A DNA stretch of 64,000 nt from Mimachlamys varia (lineage: Eukaryota; Mollusca; Bivalvia; Pectinida; Pectinidae): the NCBI GenBank assembly GCA_947623455.1, contig OX392529.1, forward strand, positions 8,804,001 to 8,868,000. Reading direction: 5' to 3'. Below are positions 1 through 11,440 of the stretch, one piece after another. Each line of letters opens with the position of its first letter. The first letter of the stretch is position 1. A model generated the notes under the pieces. It ran no database searches. It was not told where the DNA came from and saw nothing but the letters and a program-made list of their open reading frames with translations. Made by a program: the position numbers and the translations under genes.

Positions 1-3000
1 GTATTATTGTATCATACACACGGTAGCTATGTGTATTATTGTATCAGACACACGGTAGCTATGGGTATTATTGTATCAGACACACGGTAGCTATGGGTAT
101 TATTGTATCAGACACACGGTAGCTATGTGTGTTATTGTATCAGACACACGGTAGTTATATGTATTATTGTATCAGACACACGATAGTTATATGTATTATT
201 GTATCAGACACACGGTAGCTATATGTATGATTGTAAAAGACACACGGTAGCTATTTGTATTATTGTATCAAACACATGGTAGTTATATGTATTATTGTAT
301 CATACACACGGTAGTTATATGTATTGTTTTATCAGACACACGGTAGCTATGTGTATTATTGTATCATACACACGGTAGCTATGTGTATTATTGCATCAGA
401 CACACGGTAGTTATATGTATCGTTGTATCAGACACACGGTAGCTATGTGTATTATTGTATCAGACACAAGGTAACTATGTGTATTGTTGTATCAGACACA
501 CGGTAGCTATATGTATTGTTGTATCAGACACAAGGTAGATACATGTATTATTGTATCAGACACACGGTAGCTATGTGTATTATTGTATCAGACACACGGT
601 AGCTATATGCATTATTATATCAGACAACCGGTAGCTATGGGTATTATTGTATCAGACACACGGTAGCTATGTATATTATTGTATCAGACACACGGTAGTT
701 ATATGTATTATTGTATCAGACACACGGTAGTTATATGTATTATTGTATCAGACACACGGTAGTTATATGTATTATTGTAACAGACACAAGGTAGCTATGT
801 GTATCATTGTATCAGACACACGGTAGCTATATGTATTATTGTATCAGACACACGGTAGCTATATGTATTATTGTATCGGACACACGGTAGTTATATGTAC
901 AGTTGTGGTATCGCACAACGCACCAAAAACTGCGTGCGTGCATCGTGCATACATCGTGCACACATCGTTCGCCCATGGTGCGCACAACCGGGCGATCTAA
1001 AGATCGTGCGTTTATGTGTGCGATTAAATCGCACACACGCACGATTTTGTACAATTGGTTGATACATATTACGGAATGAAAAACATATGGAACCCTCTTG
1101 TCCAAAAACTATTTAAATTCGCATCATATTTATTAGGATTATGTCAATTTAACAATATACAGTAAACAGTATTACAGTGATCATAAGACAGTCAAGTGCG
1201 GGTTAAGCTACCAGGTATCAGAATATGTAAATAACATGCCAGAGTTTTACCTGTCCCGTGTGCGGCGATACGCTACGACAGCCATTACCGAGCGACCGTT
1301 ATGAAAACAAACTGGACTCTTATAATCAGTTATTTGAAAAACCCTCCCCTCCCCAACACTTTACCTGTGTTTTCACACCTAGGCGAGTGTTGTAAGTGCC
1401 CCGGGCCAGAGATATCTACATATATTGGCCATGTACAGGTACAGTTTATAACTTGGTAAAACTGGCAATATTTACTTGAATGAGAACTTGTCAATATGAG
1501 TTGAAAGTTTACATACATGTGTCTATTTGGTTTGTTTCTAAAACTACAGAAAGACTATTATTAATTTTTAGAAATATATAAATAGAACTATCAGCTAATG
1601 TAAATAGTTAAAATATAGAAATATGTTTAAAACAACTAGCGCGAAACCGTATATATTGTTAAACCATTTCTAAATTTACATCAACCACAATTGTCATCGC
1701 ACAATGTTAGTCTATCGTGCGCCCACATGTGCGTTAGAAATAATCGCCCAGGATCGCATCGTTCGCACATCGTGCATACACCGTTCGCCCATCGTGCGCC
1801 CACCGCACATCGTGTAACGTTGTGCGATCCCACAACTGTATTATTGTAACAGACACACGGTAGTTATATGTATTATTGTATCAGACACATGGTAGTAATA
1901 TGTATTATTGTAACAGACACAAGGTAGCTATGTGTATTATTGTATCAGACACACGGTAGTTATATGTATTATTGTATCAGACACACGGTAGTTATGTGTA
2001 TTTTGTATCAGACAACCGATAGCTATATGTATTATTGTATCAGACAACCGTTAGCTATATGCATTATTATATCAGACAACCGGTAGCTATGGGTATTATT
2101 GTATCAGACACACGGTAGCTATGTATATTATTGTATCAGACACACGGTAGTTATATGTATTATTGTATCAGACACACGGTAGTTATATGTATTATTGTAT
2201 CAGACACACGGTAGTTATATGTATTATTGTATCAGACACACGGTAGTTATATGTATTATTGTAACAGACACAAGGTAGCTATGTGTATCATTGTATCAGA
2301 CACACGGTAGCTATATGTATTATTGTATCAGACACACGGTAGCTATATATATTATTGTATCGGACACACGGTAGTTATATGTATTATTGTAACAGACACA
2401 CGGTAGTTATATGTATTATTGTATCAGACACATGGTAGTAATATGTATTATTGTAACAGACACAAGGTAGCTATGTGTATTGTTGTATCAGACACACGGT
2501 AGTTATATGTATTATTGTATCAGACACACGGTAGTTATATGTATATTTGTATCAGGCACACGGTAGTTATATGTATTATTGTATCAGACACACGGTAGTT
2601 ATATGTATTGTTGTATCAGACACACGGTATATATATGTATTGTTTTATCAGACACACGGTAGCAATATGTATTATTGTATCAGACACATGGTAGCTATAT
2701 GTATTGTTTTATCAGACACACGGTAGCTATGTGTATTATTGTATCAGACACACGGTAGCTATGTGTGTTATTGTATCAGACACAAGGTAGCTATGTGTAT
2801 TGTTGTATCAGACAACCGGTAGCTATGGATATTATTGTATCAGACACATGGTAGCTATATGTATTGTTTTATCAGACACACGGTAGCAATATGTATTATT
2901 GTATCAGACACACGGTAGCTATGTGTATTATTGTATCAGACACACGGTAGCTATATGTATTATTGTATCAGACACACGGTAGTTATATGTATTATTGTAA

Positions 3001-4388
3001 CAGACACAAAGTAGCTATGTGTATAATTGTATCAGACACACGGTAGTTATATGTATTATTGTAACAGACACAAAGTAGCTATGTGTATAATTGTATCAGA
3101 CACACGGTAGCTATATGTATTATTGTATCAGACACACGGTAGTTATATGTATTATTGTAACAGACACAAAGTAGCTATGTGTATAATTGTATCAGACACA
3201 TGGTAGCTATATGTATTATTGTATCATACACACGGTAGTTATATGTATTGTTTTATCAGACACACGGTAGCTATGTGTATTATTGTATCAGACACACGGT
3301 AGTTATATGTATTATTGTAACAGACACAAAGTAGCTATGTGTATAATTGTATCAGACACATGGTAGCTATATGTATTATTGTATCATACACACGGTAGTT
3401 ATATGTATTGTTTTATCAGACACACGGTAGCTATGTGTATTATTGTATCATACACACGGTAGCTATATGTATTATTGTATCAGACACACGGTAGCTATAT
3501 GTATAATTGTATCAGACACAAGGTAGATACATGTATTATTGTATCAGACACGGTAGCTATGTGTATTATTGTATCAGACACACGGTAGCTATGTGTATTA
3601 TTGTTTCAGACACACGGTAGCTATGTGTATTATTGTTTCAGACACACGGTAGCTATGTGTATTATTGTATCAGACACACGGTAGCTATGCGTATTATTGT
3701 ATCAGACATACGGTAGCTATATGTATTATTGTATCAGACACACGGTAGTTATATGTATTATTGTATCAGACACAAGGTTGATATATGTATTATTGTATCA
3801 AACACACGGTAGCTATGTGTATTATTGTATCAGACACACGGTAGCTATATGTATTATTGTATCAGACACAAGGTAGTTATATGTATTATTGTATCAAACA
3901 CACGGTAGTTATATGCATTATTGTATCAGACACACGGTAAATATATGAATTATTGTATCAGACACACGGTAGTTATATGTATTATTGTATCAGACACACG
4001 GTAGTTTTATGTATTATTGTATCAGACACACGGTAGCTATATGAATTATTGTATCAGACACACGGTAGCTATGTGTATTATTGTATCAGACACACGGTAG
4101 CTATGTGTGTTATTGTATCAGACACACGGTAGCTATATGTATTATTGTATCAGACACACGGTAGCTATGTGTATTATTGTATCAGACACACGGTAACTAT
4201 GGGTATTATTTTATCAGACAACCGGTAGCTATGTGTATTGTTGTATCAGACACACTGTAGCTATGCTTATTATGGTATCAGACAACCGGTAGCTATATGT
4301 ATTATTGTATCAGACACACGGTACAACGTAGCTATGTGTATTATTGTATCAGACACACGGTAGCTATGTGTATTATTGTAACAGACGC
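1..4388. repeat. 32-bp minisatellite, interrupted by a MITE
   Basis: Tandem array with a 32-bp unit containing ATTGTATCAGACACACGG followed by TAGCTATRTGT. About 108 copies are present once the inserted element at 900-1838 is removed. The array runs off the left edge of the window. Variant units (ACAACCGG, ACACAAGG, ACACACGG; TAGCTAT or TAGTTAT) recur in blocks. One is a 160-bp five-unit block repeated at about 3121-3280 and 3281-3440. A longer block, 601-899 plus 1839-2000, is copied at about 2052-2545. No coding potential is seen. Confidence 0.97.
900..1838. mobile_element. MITE-like DNA transposon with TA target duplication
   Basis: A 939-bp non-repetitive insert in the 32-bp array. Its ends are inverted repeats: the left begins CAGTTGTGGTATCGCACAAC and the right ends in its complement with one mismatch. 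Both sides are flanked by TA (898-899 and 1839-1840). A paralogous array segment at about 2052-2545 lacks the insert and reads straight through one TA at 2382-2383. The subterminal regions (about 905-1050 and 1690-1825) are dense in ATCGTGC/CGTTCGCCC-type short motifs in both orientations, as in non-autonomous DNA transposons. No transposase ORF is present. A TA duplication fits the Tc1/mariner-IS630 group, but the family is not recognised. Confidence 0.88.
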
Positions 4389-4848
4389 CTGGTGTAATAG
4401 CTAATTATATAAGTGCATTACTGACTCTGAAATCTATTCAAACATTGACCTCCCTATATGTCAGCAGTGTAGGTTCATGACGTGTATGAGTAGGCCTTGA
4501 CATTAGTTAAGCTCGGACTATTCCTCAATTCATTTTGATTTTCTGTTGGTTCAGTTGACAAACGCATTAGATGAAAAAGGAAATCAAATTAGTGAAACAA
4601 CGAAAATGATTCTATGACATTTTACACTTTAAAAAAGGGTAATAAATTACAAGCACTGCATGAAAATAGATTCTCCTGATGTGTTGATAAAATGAGGTTC
4701 TTTGTTAACTTGTAATCTATAGTAATTGGCCACTGTCAACAAACATATATCTGGTGATAAATCTGTCAATAAAACTGGCATCGGTTTCTTAATACCAAAC
4801 GGAACAGAGGGTTAAGTGCTGCTAGCACCATACGGACAACTTTGTATA
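4389..4848. other. Stretch without recognisable features
   Basis: AT-rich sequence between the 32-bp array and the next element. No ORF, RNA gene or repeat could be recognised. Confidence 0.5.
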
Positions 4849-5491
4849 CCGTCATTTCCTGCGTATTGCCCGCGGGCTTTACGATTGTTTACATCAGAAA
4901 ATGCCTAGTGCAGGCTATTTGCCGTCGCGGATTATCTATGCATTTTGTTACCAAATTATCTTAAAATGCGGGCTATAAGTTGATAAATGTTTCCAACATT
5001 TAGATCTACGCTTTTTGTAAACAAAATATATCATTGATAAGTTTATATATAGCTTTAATTATACCACAGTTGCTTGCGTTTCTCTCAGTAAAAAATAAAT
5101 ACATATGTGTGAAATGAGCCTCCCATTACAGTTATGTAATGGACTTCCATTGCATTCTGTAATGGGCCGCGTCTCCAAATATATAAATATTTTTTTTATA
5201 TACTGACCGAAACTCAAGGAAATGTATTTATACACATGGACATATGTATTTACAAAATAAACACAATACTTATATCATATGTCTCTGATTTCCAACATTC
5301 AAAAACAATAAATCACAAAGTCACATACGAAGTACACTTGTACTCACTAGGTATACATTGTACGTGTAACCCGCGGGCAATCTGCCAGTGCGGGCTATCT
5401 GGAGTTTAATTTACAAAATCCTAAAAATGCCTTAGTTTACTTCCCGCGGACTATACCCCGTTGCGGGTAATACACATGCAGGAAATTACGG
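4849..5491. mobile_element. MITE-like element with CCGTNATTTCCTGC ends
   Basis: A 643-bp segment whose left end reads CCGTCATTTCCTGC and whose right end, on the other strand, reads CCGTAATTTCCTGC. It is flanked by TA at 4847-4848 and 5492-5493. Subterminal parts on both sides carry GC-rich motifs (CCCGCGGG, GTGCGGGCTA) in mirrored orientation, standing out from the AT-rich centre. No ORF is present. It is probably a non-autonomous DNA transposon. The short inverted repeats and the ambiguous flanking TA make the exact ends uncertain by a few bases. Confidence 0.65.
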
Positions 5492-5656
5492 TAATACATA
5501 TTCGTTAACAGGATATAACAGGACATATAATGGACGCCGGTACAGAGTGTCTCTATGTCCATATCATGAAATAATATATATATACAATATTGTAATACAA
5601 TTTAATAGACACTTCTGGTTGTTGAATAACAATTAGCCAGATGGTTAAATTTTAGT

Positions 5657-7420
5657 TCAAGATGTTTCCAATGAATTGTCCAAATTAATTTCAAAGTCTT
5701 TAATTGTTGACGCCTGGATTACAGCTTCTGGAAGACTGTTCCAGATGTCAATAGTTTTGAATCTAAATGAGTATTTCCGAATGTCCAATCTGCAAAATGT
5801 CTTTTTTCAGTTTGTGTGTGTGACCTCTCGTTCTGGAATCTGTATCCCGATCAAACATGCCTGTCGTGACTTTATCATCGTGAAAATTGTTCATAATTTT
5901 GAATACATTTATAATGTCTCCTCTCAATCTTCGATATGCCAATGTTGGAATTCCTAGTCTCCTAAGTCTATCGCTATATGATAATTCCTTCAGTCCTGGT
6001 TTGAGCTTTGTTGCCCCTCTCTGGACCCTCTCAATCGCTTCAATATCCTTAACTTTGTATGGGTTCCAGATGCTTACAGCATACTCCAAGTGTGGACAGA
6101 CTAATGCCTTAAACACTTGTTTGAATATTATTCATCCAAATATACAAATAATCTTCTTATAAGCCCAGCAATACTGTTGGCTCTGTTTACTGCTTGTTGT
6201 ATGGCCAAGAGAAGTTCAGATCTTTATCAACCATTATCCCAATGTCTTTTCCGGCCTTTTATTATCCAGAACCACGTTGTCCGTTGCACCTGGCGTATGG
6301 TAACTCCATTTTGTTTTATTGTTAATATTTTACATTTCAGGGGATGAAATTTTAGCAGCCATGATTTCGACCAATCTTGCAAATTATCCTAGTCTTGTTG
6401 CATTGCCTTCCTATCCTCATCATTGTTTGTTTCTCTGTTTAATTTTGTATCCTCCCCAAACAGGAAGGTGTTCGAAGTAGAATAGTCCGGCAGATCGTTT
6501 ATACAGATTACAGATAAAATAGCGCTGCCCTGAGGGATTCCACTTAATACGGGGTGGTGTTTGGAGGAGTTTCCATTTACTGTTACTCTGCTTTATTTTA
6601 TGAAGAAAGCTTTCTACCCAGTCTACGATGTAGGACATGTGGGATGTTATCAAAGACCTTCATTAAATTCATATATATACATCTATTCCCATCCGTGGTC
6701 TAGTTTATCTGTCCAATCATCAAGCACCAGGAGAATTTGGAGGACTGTTGACCGTTTGGCGTTAAATCCAAACTGCTTGTCTCTAAAAAGATTTCCTGGG
6801 TCTGATTTTGATTTTTGGATCTGATCAATATATTACGTCATAAGTAATTCACGTGAATGAATGTATTCACACTGCATTCATGATGTATTCATAGTCTAGT
6901 GTTTTTTGTTTTCAGTCGGTATATTCATATAGAGAAGAAACAATCAGAATGTAAATATTACTTAATGGTTTGTTTATGGATCGGTTTAGCCCCTTCATAA
7001 CCTTAGGGTGCATTTGATCAGGTCCTTGGGAGTTGTTGTCATCAAGCTTTGAAAGGAGTTTCCTTCTGTGCAAACAATGTCCTCAAATGGATGTTTTATA
7101 TCTTTTCATGTTCTGGCTGACTTTCTTTTGGCAGTGTATCTCCTGGAGGTTCCTCTGTGAATACCCTGCCCCCAAAAAAGTCAGCAAGCCAGAACATCAG
7201 CTTTATCCTTGCTATTGTTGCGATTTTTGACTTGTTTCCATGTAATCCTATTAAGTCCGAAATTCCTTGTTTAACTTTTCGTTTTGAATTTATGTATTTC
7301 CAAAATTGTTTAGATTTACTCTGGCAATCCCTGTAATTCCTTTTTTGCTTCTTCTTTCAGTAATTTTCCCGTTCGGCTGTCTTAATGGATTATTTATAAG
7401 GAGAAGTGAATTCATTCCTG
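5657..7420 (-). pseudogene. Decayed CR1-like LINE, reverse transcriptase remnant
   Basis: Minus-strand relic of a non-LTR retrotransposon. The best stretch (6116 down to 5763, 117 aa) matches the C-terminal thumb/connection region of CR1/L2-type reverse transcriptases: PHLEYAVSIWNPY, then IEAIERVQRGATKL, then LRRLGIPTLAYRRLRGD. After a one-base frame change the family C-terminus follows (IDIWNSLPEAV), ending at a TGA on positions 5659-5657. Further upstream on the same strand, 6653-6420 keeps eroded traces of the fingers/palm. At 7345-7200 a linker is readable (SKSKQFWKYINSKRKVKQG). Many frameshifts and stops mean it is not functional. Its lineage differs from the LINE at 43-46 kb. The 5' limit is approximate. 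Confidence 0.82.
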
Positions 7421-7619
7421 TTTCTATCTTTTAAAACATAGTATGATCTGTATTTTACGTAAAATAGTGTCTCAAAGGTCAACTTGGCCGGATTTTAAAT
7501 CAATAAATTTTGTCTTAATCTGTTAACTTTTAAGTTGTGAATTAATTTATGACACTCCAATGAAATAACGTTTTGTCATTATTATCATTATACAAAATGT
7601 CACAAAAGGGCTTAAATAA

Positions 7620-8240
7620 ATTAGAGAATACCGACGCGTTAACAAAATCATAATCAGAACTCAAAATCGATTAAACCAGGGGCAAAGTATGAACAAAGGA
7701 AAGACTTACACGGATACCTTTGTAAAAATACAAGAGAATAAGACCTGGGCCCAGTTGTTCAAAAGGTGATTAGCTTAATCAGTGATTAGCGCAAATTTTA
7801 ATCATCCAGTAACTTTAAAAGTAAACCATTGATTTAGTTACAACTTTGCAGGTATTAAATATCCAACTGTGTCAATTAACATGCAAAATATTAAGATTTT
7901 ACCTTGTATATTGACAGAATTATTAAAGTTTGAAAAATGTTGTTAAATAGTGATTAAGCTGATCACCCTTTGTACAACTAGGCCCAGGTGTTCCGGAAGA
8001 GTAAGCGTCTGCTGCTTCATCGACGACACCCGACATGCAAATGTTTGTCACATCCAAGTAAACATCAAGTTCTCAAAATGAGAACCGAGTATCATTGTCA
8101 ACTACAACACGTAAGCACACTAATGAGCATACTCAAAAACGTCCATCTTCACATCACTTAAATGAGACTCTATGAGACAAAGATTGCGACCATAAAACTT
8201 CTGATCAGCCTGCATTTCTCGAATCCTTGTTTTATAGTTT
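7620..8240 (-). repeat. 3' region of the YIDD-type retroelement (copy A), with nested MITE
   Basis: This follows the RT remnant at 8232-8669 on the minus strand and matches other copies at 9.8, 11.0, 28.0, 28.2, 34.6, 46.2 and 56.7 kb. Shared landmarks in forward orientation are AACAAAATCATAATCAGAAC, AATAAGACC, GTTCCGGAAGAGTAAGCG and CTTCATCGACGACAC. The stretch between AATAAGACC and AGGTGTTCCGG, contiguous in other copies, is split here by a 241-bp insert. I read it as the untranslated or decayed C-terminal part of the element. Confidence 0.8.
7746..7986. mobile_element. Nested MITE with TGGGCC(C/T)AGTTGT termini
   Basis: A 241-bp insert interrupting copy A. The left end is TGGGCCCAGTTGTTCAAAAG; the right end complements to TGGGCCTAGTTGTACAAAGG, so inverted repeats extend about 30 bp (through GGTGATYAGCTTAA). 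Other copies of the host repeat lack it, at 11.15, 28.21, 34.66 and 56.83 kb. Target-duplication length cannot be resolved because the outermost bases are themselves palindromic. It has no coding capacity. Confidence 0.82.
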
Positions 8241-8669
8241 GATTGCAAGCAGTTGACATCGATCACGAAATTCACGATATGTAGAGCAAGCCCTAGAATA
8301 TCGAATCAACTGCGACATGTAAACACCATAGGTTTGAAAAGCAGGGATGTTACTATCAATAAATGGAGAGTTTACGATTGGAAAATTGAAATCATCACGT
8401 TTATTGTATAGCTTAGTAGTCAGCTGTCCATGTTGGTCGTAGTTTAAGTAGAGATCGAGGCAAGCAGCTGATGTAGAAGAGTCTGTTGTCTCCTTTATTT
8501 CAAGTTCAGAAGGGTATATATGATCGACGTGGTCAGCACACTTCTTGCCGTTTATAAACAGCACATCGTCGATATATCTGAAAGTGAAATTAGAAGATTT
8601 GGCAAGGTTTTTGTAACCTGTCCTGATTAGCTCTTCCACAAATTCAGCCTCGTATGAAAACAAAAACAA
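8232..8669 (-). pseudogene. Reverse transcriptase fragment, YIDD type (copy A)
   Basis: A 145-codon open stretch on the minus strand, without internal stops. It contains the catalytic-core motif FRYIDDVLFIN (residues 30-40), then an acidic SELEIKETTDSSTSAACLDL region, LTTKLYNKRDDFNF, and a C-terminal YGVYMSQLIRYSRACSTYREF block. The frame continues upstream of the first counted codon (PLLYSLLLANLFLFSYEAEF), so this is a 5'-truncated piece rather than a gene starting here. It resembles RTs widespread in marine invertebrates. The LDL...LTT-LY-K spacing after the YIDD recalls Penelope-like RTs, but no GIY-YIG domain is visible, so the class is left open. A frameshifted relative lies at 27.4-27.9 kb and a shorter one at 52.5 kb. 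Confidence 0.85.
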
Positions 8670-8970
8670 GTTAGCTAAGAGTAAACTATATAGAAGTGGT
8701 ACTGAGTATGCTGTATTGAAATCAATTTAACAGGATGAATTAAGTCATAGAAACATTAAGACGTATTGAGGTATTAACGATTTATATTGTCCGCTACAAG
8801 TTATTCACTCACATTCACCGTGAAACCCCTAAGGATTCTGGTACTGTTAGGAGTAGTTTTATAGGATGTTTTATTGTCCCTTTGGTCCGAAAAAAACCAC
8901 AACTGTTACACCAACAGGTCATGCCCATTCCTCTCGTCCCCGGAATTTGTTTAGCCAAACTGACATACGG
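8670..8970. other. Stretch without recognisable features
   Basis: Positions 8670-8710 still extend the RT reading frame on the minus strand. From there to the 47-bp array nothing is recognised. Confidence 0.4.
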
Positions 8971-9451
8971 CTGTTTAAATCTGACCGTTCCTCTAATATG
9001 TTATAGCAAGCCTGAAGCTGTTTAACTCTGACCGTCCCTTGAATATGTTATAGCAAGCCTGAAGCTGTTTAAATCTTACCGTCCCTTGAATATGTTATAG
9101 CAAGCCTGAAGCTGTTTAACTCTGACCGTCCCTTGAATATGTTATAGCAAGCCTGAAGCTGTTTAAATCTTACCGTCCCTTGAATATGTTATAGCAAGCC
9201 TGAAGCTGTTTAAATCTGACCGTCCCTTGAATATGTTATAGCAAGCCTGAAGCTGTTTAACTCTGACCGTCCCTTGAATATGTTATAGCAAGCCTGAAGC
9301 TGTTTAACTCTGACCGTCCCTTGAATATGTTATAGCAAGCCTGAAGCTATTTAACTCTGACCGTCCCTTGAATATGTTATAGCAAGCCTGAAGCTGTTTA
9401 ACTCTGACCGTCCCTTGAATATGTTATAGCAAGCCTGAAGCTGTTTAACTT
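8971..9451. repeat. 47-bp minisatellite
   Basis: About ten copies of a 47-bp unit running CTGTTTAACTCTGACCGTCC, then CTTGAATATGTTATAGCAAG, then CCTGAAG. Copies are nearly identical, varying mainly at ACTCTGAC versus AATCTTAC. Confidence 0.97.
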
Positions 9452-9815
9452 TGCCATTTTCTGTTGTCCTACATGACAGACTTTTACACCGATTTTGATA
9501 AAACAATGGCAATTGAAATTCGATATGTAGTACGCCTGTTCATTTACTTTTGTTAAAGTAATACGGCGTCTGTGGTCATCACAAAAGTAATGTAGAAATC
9601 ATACGATATGTGTAATACATATGTGATAGAAGAGGTTTCGTCAAATAAACCGAACGAAGCTTTTGTTTTGTCGTGTATTGTTTTTGTAACGTAGAACAAT
9701 ATTTGTATCTCGAACATGCATAGTGATACTTGTGTAACATTTACTTATCTATGCATGTGTCCATTTAATGCTGATGCGAATGGGGTTTTTACCTCTGTTC
9801 TATCTTTGAGCACGT

Positions 9816-10016
9816 GACATTTACTTGGATGTGACCTATATTTACATTGCTGGTGTCGTCGATGAAGCAGAAAATGCTTTCCTTATGGAATATCTGGTCT
9901 TATTCTCTGCAACATTTTCAAAGTATGCATGTTAATATTTCCTTTTTTATTTAACCCTTGTTAATTGATTGTGAGATCAGATTATGGTTTTGTTGACGCT
10001 TCGATATTCTCTGTTT
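9816..10016 (+). repeat. Retroelement 3' fragment (copy B)
   Basis: Diverged plus-oriented copy of the family: GATGTGACC, TTTACATTGCTGGTGTCGTC, GATGAAGCAGAAAATGC, and at its end GATTATGGTTTTGTTGACGC followed by ATATTCTCTG. It has no RT portion. Confidence 0.7.
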
Positions 10017-11044
10017 TTTTTACATCTTTCTGACTTCAGATAAAAGACTTCACACCGATGTAATTGACACTGCCAAGTGTTTATCTGACAATGTTGAGCC
10101 GTATTGATGTTAGAAAATGTGAGTGAACGAGGGATGGCCATCGCTGTTCGATCAGACGGTAACCACACTGCATGTAGCACTTAACGAAATGTAGTTCTCT
10201 TTTATTAGAATCATTTATTTGTGCGCCAGTTTTTCATAAGTAAAAAAATATATTTAATTGCAAACATGTAGCAGACGGATGTGCGTTTAAATATAAGCGT
10301 GATCTCCTTGATTTTCCTCAATGACATCGTTTATCAACAGAAAGGGTCTCCCCTCAGTCCTCGATTCCAGCACAGATCAGACACAGGATGTGTCGTACGG
10401 AGATGAAAGATTTGTCCTTCACGTCAGGAGTCCGTATGTCGGGTGCCATTTGTTGTGAACACGTAACACGGCCATCAACTCGACTTGACTTTTAAGTCCC
10501 GGATGATCCCGGTACGTCCCGTTCCTGTTTTAACGTTTATATGAGCAGGTCACTGCTGTGGACGAGTTTTGTTTGTATAGAGAAACAGTGTCACTTTCTT
10601 TGTCGGATCATAGCACATTAGCCTGGTGACAAATATTTAGTGTTGGGGGAAATTATCGAAGAGAAAGCGATAACGATTTCATCGAAAGACCAAGCCATAT
10701 CCGCACGCTTATTGCTAGACAATGTTTCTTCAAATATAAGTGCACCTTTTTAGAAATTATTGATTGTTTTTGTCATATTCCGATTCACCGACTATCGTCA
10801 GGTGTCTTTTTTCACTTTTTTTTTCCGCATTGACAACTGGAATGGACCCCTTTTGTGTTCCTTTTAGATGACCAAGCACTGTCAATGTATCTATGTCTTA
10901 ACATGCTGTCGTCAATTACAGCGTATATTTGTTACAATAGGACATCCAGTATGCATGACTACTGTATCGTGAATTAGCGCCATGTCCTTTCTCAATATCC
11001 TTATCACAAATTGTCGACGTGCTTCGTATTTAGGTCAGTATCCC
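10017..11044. other. 1-kb stretch without recognisable features
   Basis: Slightly more GC-rich than its surroundings, with no supported ORF, RNA gene or repeat. The 67-aa minus-strand frame ending inside copy B is not credible as a gene. Confidence 0.4.
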
Positions 11045-11430
11045 TCACCTTAGTTAACAAAACCATAATCAGAACTACAAATCAATTAAACCAGTGGCAG
11101 ATTATGGACAGAGCAAAGGTTTACACGGAGACTGTTGAAAAAGTCCAAGAAAATAAGACCAGGTATTCGACAAGAGTAAGCGCCTGCTGCTTCATCGACG
11201 ACACCTACCATGTAAATCTAGGTTTGATTCAAGTAGATGCCATTACCTCAAAGTTAAACCGAGGAATGATTCTCAATCACAACAAACAGGCATACTAGTT
11301 AGCAAGTTCAAAAACGTCTATCATCACATCATACAAGAATATAGAATATTTATCCATGAGACCAAGATGACGACCATAAAACTTGTTCAAAGCTTTCATC
11401 AACCTGCATCTCTAGAATCTCTGTGCCGTA
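11045..11430 (-). repeat. Retroelement 3' fragment (copy C)
   Basis: Minus-oriented copy: AACAAAACCATAATCAGAAC, AATAAGACCAGGTATTCGAC, AGAGTAAGCGCCTGCTGCTT, CATCGACGACACCTACC, then AAAAACGTCTATCATCACATC and GACCATAAAACTTGTTC as in copy A. The 95-codon plus-strand frame across it is antisense to the element. Confidence 0.78.
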
Positions 11431-11440
11431 AGTATATTCG

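Noticed and set aside
836..1105. ORFs overlapping the left end of the MITE
   Set aside because: They bridge minisatellite and transposon end, and the codons follow short repeated motifs.
1..4388. CRISPR-like array (regular 32-bp period)
   Set aside because: The whole 32-bp unit repeats without unique spacers, and the context is eukaryotic; this is a minisatellite.
5763..6162. Plus-strand ORFs across 5676-6347
   Set aside because: They are antisense to the LINE reverse-transcriptase remnant.
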